Of a DNA stretch of 58,490 nt, positions 55,650-58,490 are shown one piece after another. Source of the stretch: Oscillatoriales cyanobacterium (lineage in GTDB: Bacteria; Cyanobacteriota; Cyanobacteriia; Cyanobacteriales; Laspinemataceae); the NCBI GenBank assembly GCA_011390955.1, contig JAABRM010000046.1:1-58490 (forward strand). Direction: 5' to 3'. A program made the translations under genes and the position numbers. The notes under the pieces are model-generated. The model was not told where the DNA came from and ran no database searches. It saw only the letters and a program-made list of their open reading frames with translations. How positions within the stretch are numbered: position 1 is the stretch's first letter; each line of letters starts with the position of its first letter.

Positions 55650-56054
55650 TTACCAAATTGTCTCCACTACTTTGCAAGAGTGAATCTTAGCGTCTTTGGT
55701 AATTAACGGTAAACCCAAAGAAAGTGCTGTAGCTGCAATAATGCGATCTGGAAGATCGGGGACAACATTTCGCGGAATCTGAGCCATAACATCCACCACA
55801 CTTTCATCGAGGTTTGCGATCGTAAACCGACTATTACCAGAACGCAACTCTTCATCAAGCAACACCTTTAAGTCAGCAGAAATTCGCCATTTTTCCTGTA
55901 AATAGAGAATTTCCACTAAACAAATTGTCGGAATGTAAATAACTATCTCCCCTCGATCGCAAGCATCAAAAACATTATTAGCCTTGGGACTCAAAACCGG
56001 GTTGTCTTCTCAATACCAAATCAAAGAATGAGTATCTGTAACATGAGCTAACAT
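55650..56054 (-). pseudogene. vapC: VapC-type PIN toxin with in-frame stop
   Basis: Read from ATG 56054, the frame gives MLAHVTDTHSLIWY, then TGA (56012-56010), then EDNPVLSPKANNVFDACDRG and an intact PIN domain (VEILYL..., DLPDRIIAATALSLGLPLITKD). The first strand with D (DTH) is a catalytic part of PIN nucleases, so the stop at codon 15 inactivates the protein unless it is read through. The length without the stop is 134 codons, normal for VapC. The start overlaps the antitoxin stop (TAATG). TGG or a one-base neighbour of TGA is the likely original codon. A TTG 55994 restart would lack the first catalytic aspartate. Confidence 0.85.
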
Positions 56055-56290
56055 TAAATATCCTCCCGATGAAAATTGCCCCACATTTCCTCTCTTAATT
56101 GAGCGATTTCTTCAGAGGTGATATTGACTCCACGCCATAGTCCCCGGAGCGATTTACGTTCTGAATAATTAACCCCTGATAACTCTCGTTTAATCTGGGG
56201 AGCTATGTTTGAAATCAAGCGCACCTTGTCCACAGGAGAAAGCTGGTTTGCCAACTGCAAAACTTGTTTTAATGTGATAGTTTCTTTCAT
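56054..56290 (-). CDS. antitoxin of the VapC pair
   Basis: About 78 residues from ATG 56290 (MKETITLKQVLQLANQLSPVDKVRLI), with a C-terminal part rich in glutamate (EEIAQLREEMWGNFHREDI). An earlier ATG at 56320 is possible. It overlaps the toxin start by one base. It may be kept as a repressor or relic because the toxin is broken. Confidence 0.8.
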   Translation of the reverse strand: MKETITLKQVLQLANQLSPVDKVRLISNIAPQIKRELSGVNYSERKSLRGLWRGVNITSEEIAQLREEMWGNFHREDI

Positions 56291-56370
56291 TGTAAAAATA
56301 TCTCTTCGAGCATATCTCACTATTTAATATAATAGCGCAACTGACGCTCGATGGATCGAGAAAATCGCTA

Positions 56371-56490
56371 TGTTGCAAAAGCAACGGAGAACCCGATTTC
56401 TTGGTTGGTTGCCTGGGAACTCAGAAACCGGGTTTCTTTGTTAAATCTCGGCTATGTTGCAAAAGCAACGGAGAACCCGGTTTCTTGATG
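56371..56490. repeat. AACCCGGTTTCTTG repeat block ahead of the protease gene
   Basis: Two cycles of GCTATGTTGCAAAAGCAACG, GAGAACCCGGTTTCTTG-type words and a forward AGAAACCGGGTTTCT core at ~56421. The right part (from 56461) is duplicated at 58367. Confidence 0.8.
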
Positions 56491-56491
56491 T

Positions 56492-56935
56492 TTACAAAAT
56501 TGTTAAATAAGTTTCCGTAGGACTAATCGGCAACGGCTTCAATACTTGACGATTTAAGTCAACTTCTAACCCCAAAGATTCTAAAGGAATTACCCCCAAA
56601 AGCGGGTCATGTCCTCCCGGTAACTCCAAACACTCAAAAGTTCCTTCTCGGTCAAACATGGATATTTTTGCATCTTGGAAAATCCGGGCTTTACCAATCC
56701 CCATTGCCGTAGCTACATCGACTTCTTTGAGGATTTTTAAGCCTAATTGCGCGATCGCCTCTGGGGGTAAACATAAAGTCGTTGCCCCGGTATCAACTAA
56801 GACATTTTTCAAAGTCAGCGATCGCACTTGATCTGCGGTTTTTACCCCAGCTTCGGCCAAAATTTGGTCAGCGCGATTAATAATTGTCAGAGTCGTGAAA
56901 ACTTTACCCATATCCTGCTGATTTGTTGGTTGCAT
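56492..56935 (-). CDS. retropepsin-like aspartic protease
   Basis: A 147-residue single-domain aspartic protease of the retropepsin-like clan: the active-site motif is LVDTGATTLCLP (residues ~46-57), and a hydrophobic LLGVIPLESLGLEVD segment closes the fold. Such small proteases work as dimers. Substrate unknown. The 3' end is duplicated at 58398-58490. Confidence 0.85.
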   Translation of the reverse strand: MQPTNQQDMGKVFTTLTIINRADQILAEAGVKTADQVRSLTLKNVLVDTGATTLCLPPEAIAQLGLKILKEVDVATAMGIGKARIFQDAKISMFDREGTFECLELPGGHDPLLGVIPLESLGLEVDLNRQVLKPLPISPTETYLTIL

Positions 56936-57085
56936 AATCTCCTCCTGAAATAGTTGGAGTAATTCTTTATATTTAGTTTAACATAGAATTTTAAAAAAAT
57001 GACAAAACCTTAATATTTATTAATCTATATAATTTAGGCTAAACTATCAAAATCACAGCAATTTGATTAAACCAATCAACCGAAT

Positions 57086-58264
57086 ATGATAATAAAATCT
57101 CAGCCAATTTATCTCGACTATCACTCTACTACCCCCGTTGACCCCAGAGTAGCCAACCTGATGCTACATTACATGACCACCGCTTATGGAAATGCCAGCA
57201 GCATCGACCATAGCTATGGAGATGAAGCCGAAGAAGGGATTAAAAAAGCCGCCCAACAAATCGCCCAATTAGTCAACGCTAAACCCAAAGAAATTATCTT
57301 TACCTCTGGAGCGACCGAAAGCATTAATCTAGCCATACAAGGGCATATTTTATCCGTAAATCACCAACAATCTAAACTCCCAATTATCGCCGTTTCTCCG
57401 GTTGAACATAAAGCGGTTTTAGATACTTGTCAGGCATTAGCTAAAAAAGGACTAGCGGAAATTATTTATCTGTCAATTGACCAAAAAGGCAGATTAGATT
57501 TAGGCGAAATTGAACAAATCTGTCGCAGCGGGATTTCTCTACTCTGCGTCATGGCCGCCAATAATGAAATCGGCAATATTTACCCTATATTAGAGATTGG
57601 GAAAATTGCCCAAACTTATAAGATCCCCTTTCTCTGTGATGCCTCCCAAGCTGTAGGAAAAATCCCGATTAATTTTGCCGCCTCTAATATCACTTATTTG
57701 GCCATCTCTGCCCATAAATTATATGGCCCTAAAGGTTCTGGGGCTTTAATCGTCAGAAAAGGAATGCAGCTAGAACCGATAATTTTTGGTGGCGGGCATC
57801 AAAAAGGAATGCGATCGGGAACCCTGAATGTTCCCGGAATAGTCGGGTTAGGAGAAGCTTGTGAACTGCGACAGTTGGAAATGGCCAAAGATGAGGCCAA
57901 AATTGCCCATTTGCGCGATCGCCTGCAAAGCTTATTGCTAGAAAAAATCCCCGGTTTAGTCATTAATGGCGATCGCGCCTCTCGACTAGCTGGAAATCTG
58001 CATATATCTATCCCTGGAATTCCCAACCATGCCATTATTGCCAGAGTCCGGCATCAATTAGCCATTTCCACCGGCGCCGCTTGTTCCTCTGGGGTAGAAA
58101 CTCCTTCCCATGTTTTAACCGCATTAGGTTTACCTTCAGAAGCGATCGAAGGTTCCCTGAGAATTGGACTGGGAAAATTTACCACCGAATTAGATATTAT
58201 TCAAGCCGCAGAAATTATCAGCAATGCGGTTGAACAAATCGAGATCATAAACCGGGTTTCTTAA
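57086..58264 (+). CDS. cysteine desulfurase (DndA/SspA/IscS class)
   Basis: A 392-residue PLP enzyme that takes sulfur from cysteine. PLP lysine K211 is in ISAHKLYGPKGSGAL and the persulfide cysteine C333 in ISTGAACSSGVETPSH. The N-terminus YLDYHSTTPVDPRVANLMLH resembles DndA/IscS. In phosphorothioation systems DndA or SspA supplies sulfur to the PP-loop protein; this gene is 3 kb from the sspD-like gene, on the same strand, so it is a plausible SspA. It might instead be a housekeeping IscS or NifS. The last residues (INRVS) and stop come from an AAACCGGGTTTCTT repeat. Confidence 0.9.
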   Translation: MIIKSQPIYLDYHSTTPVDPRVANLMLHYMTTAYGNASSIDHSYGDEAEEGIKKAAQQIAQLVNAKPKEIIFTSGATESINLAIQGHILSVNHQQSKLPIIAVSPVEHKAVLDTCQALAKKGLAEIIYLSIDQKGRLDLGEIEQICRSGISLLCVMAANNEIGNIYPILEIGKIAQTYKIPFLCDASQAVGKIPINFAASNITYLAISAHKLYGPKGSGALIVRKGMQLEPIIFGGGHQKGMRSGTLNVPGIVGLGEACELRQLEMAKDEAKIAHLRDRLQSLLLEKIPGLVINGDRASRLAGNLHISIPGIPNHAIIARVRHQLAISTGAACSSGVETPSHVLTALGLPSEAIEGSLRIGLGKFTTELDIIQAAEIISNAVEQIEIINRVS

Positions 58265-58396
58265 TTAAATCTTGGTTATGATGCAGAATTGCATAAACCC
58301 GGTTTCTTGGTGGGTTGCGTGGGGGAACAGAAACCGGGTTTTTTAACTAAATCTTGGCGATCGTGCAAAAGCAACGGAGAACCCGGTTTCTTGATG
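58249..58396. repeat. AACCGGGTTT repeats between desulfurase and second protease copy
   Basis: Four cores (58249, 58290, 58330, 58379 approximately), with TAAATCTTGG words. From 58367 on the sequence is the same as from 56461. Confidence 0.8.
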
Positions 58397-58397
58397 T

Positions 58398-58490
58398 TTA
58401 CAAAATTGTTAAATAAGTTTCCGTAGGACTAATCGGCAACGGCTTCAATACTTGACGATTTAAGTCAACTTCTAACCCCAAAGATTCTAA
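58398..58490 (-). CDS. partial second copy of the retropepsin-like protease
   Basis: The last 30 codons and stop of a protease whose DNA is identical to 56492-56584 over the visible 93 bases. The rest lies past the window end. The direct-repeat distance is 1,906 bases, so the desulfurase gene lies between two protease copies. Confidence 0.8.
   Translation of the reverse strand, partial: LESLGLEVDLNRQVLKPLPISPTETYLTIL

Overview
The window looks like chromosomal DNA of a filamentous, non-heterocystous cyanobacterium of the Oscillatoriales type. Evidence is the dense HIP1 octamer GCGATCGC, two DUF29 genes, cyanobacterial grpE-dnaK and pilB-pilT blocks, an SLH-domain surface protein, class II aldolase, RTX proteins with DUF4347, and an unusually heavy load of short interspersed repeats. 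No ribosomal RNA, phage genes, transposase or CRISPR array is visible. Genus cannot be fixed from sequence alone.

Layout. 1-8 kb: accessory DNA with repeats, a PD-(D/E)XK-type Rpn/DUF4351-like protein, an orphan type I restriction subunit (HsdR), and a DGQHR-domain (DndB-like) protein coupled to an unknown protein. 8-14 kb: chaperone block on the minus strand, grpE, dnaK, dnaJ, then a tusA-like gene and rsgA with stop/start overlaps. 14.5-20 kb: pilB and pilT (no pilC follows) and a DUF1565/SLH surface protein. 20-30.7 kb: repeat-dominated region with two DUF29 genes, a sulfotransferase, a giant DUF4347/LamG/Ig-like/RTX adhesin broken at two perfect palindromes, and three near-identical copies of a GC-rich, probably structured RNA element, each behind a TTGACA-17-TAAAAT-type promoter. 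30.7-46 kb: ordinary chromosome with fba, tRNA-Lys, aldose epimerase, CapA, amidoligase, an OB-fold/RTX protein, a response regulator and CHASE3-like histidine kinase, a nucleotidyltransferase, a JmjC protein, secreted small proteins and a BaiN-type flavoprotein. 46.4-54.2 kb: a four-gene defence operon matching SspB-SspC-SspD-SspE (DUF4007, large P-loop ATPase, DndC-like PP-loop/Fe-S protein, DUF262-DUF1524 effector). 54.3-58.5 kb: toxin-antitoxin genes (UPF0175, MazF pair, a VapC pair whose toxin has an in-frame stop), a retropepsin-like protease, a DndA/SspA-class cysteine desulfurase, and the start of a second retropepsin copy at the window edge.

How it fits together. The Ssp-like operon needs a cysteine desulfurase as sulfur donor; the one at 57.1-58.3 kb is a plausible partner, giving a complete phosphorothioation and phosphorothioation-sensing set with SspE as nuclease effector. 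HsdR and the DGQHR cassette 40 kb away may be further defence genes. The most novel-looking signal is the 20-30.7 kb region. At two loci the order is conserved: TTGGCAGCGGAT tandem array, a shared spacer, an opposing ATCCGCTGCCAA array, a 71-bp palindromic element, a consensus promoter, and a ~190-nt GC-rich RNA-like element; a third locus carries promoter and RNA without the arrays. A second repeat family (AGAAACCGGGTTTCT in alternating orientation, ~86-bp period) fills the same region and supplies the last codons and stop codons of several genes.
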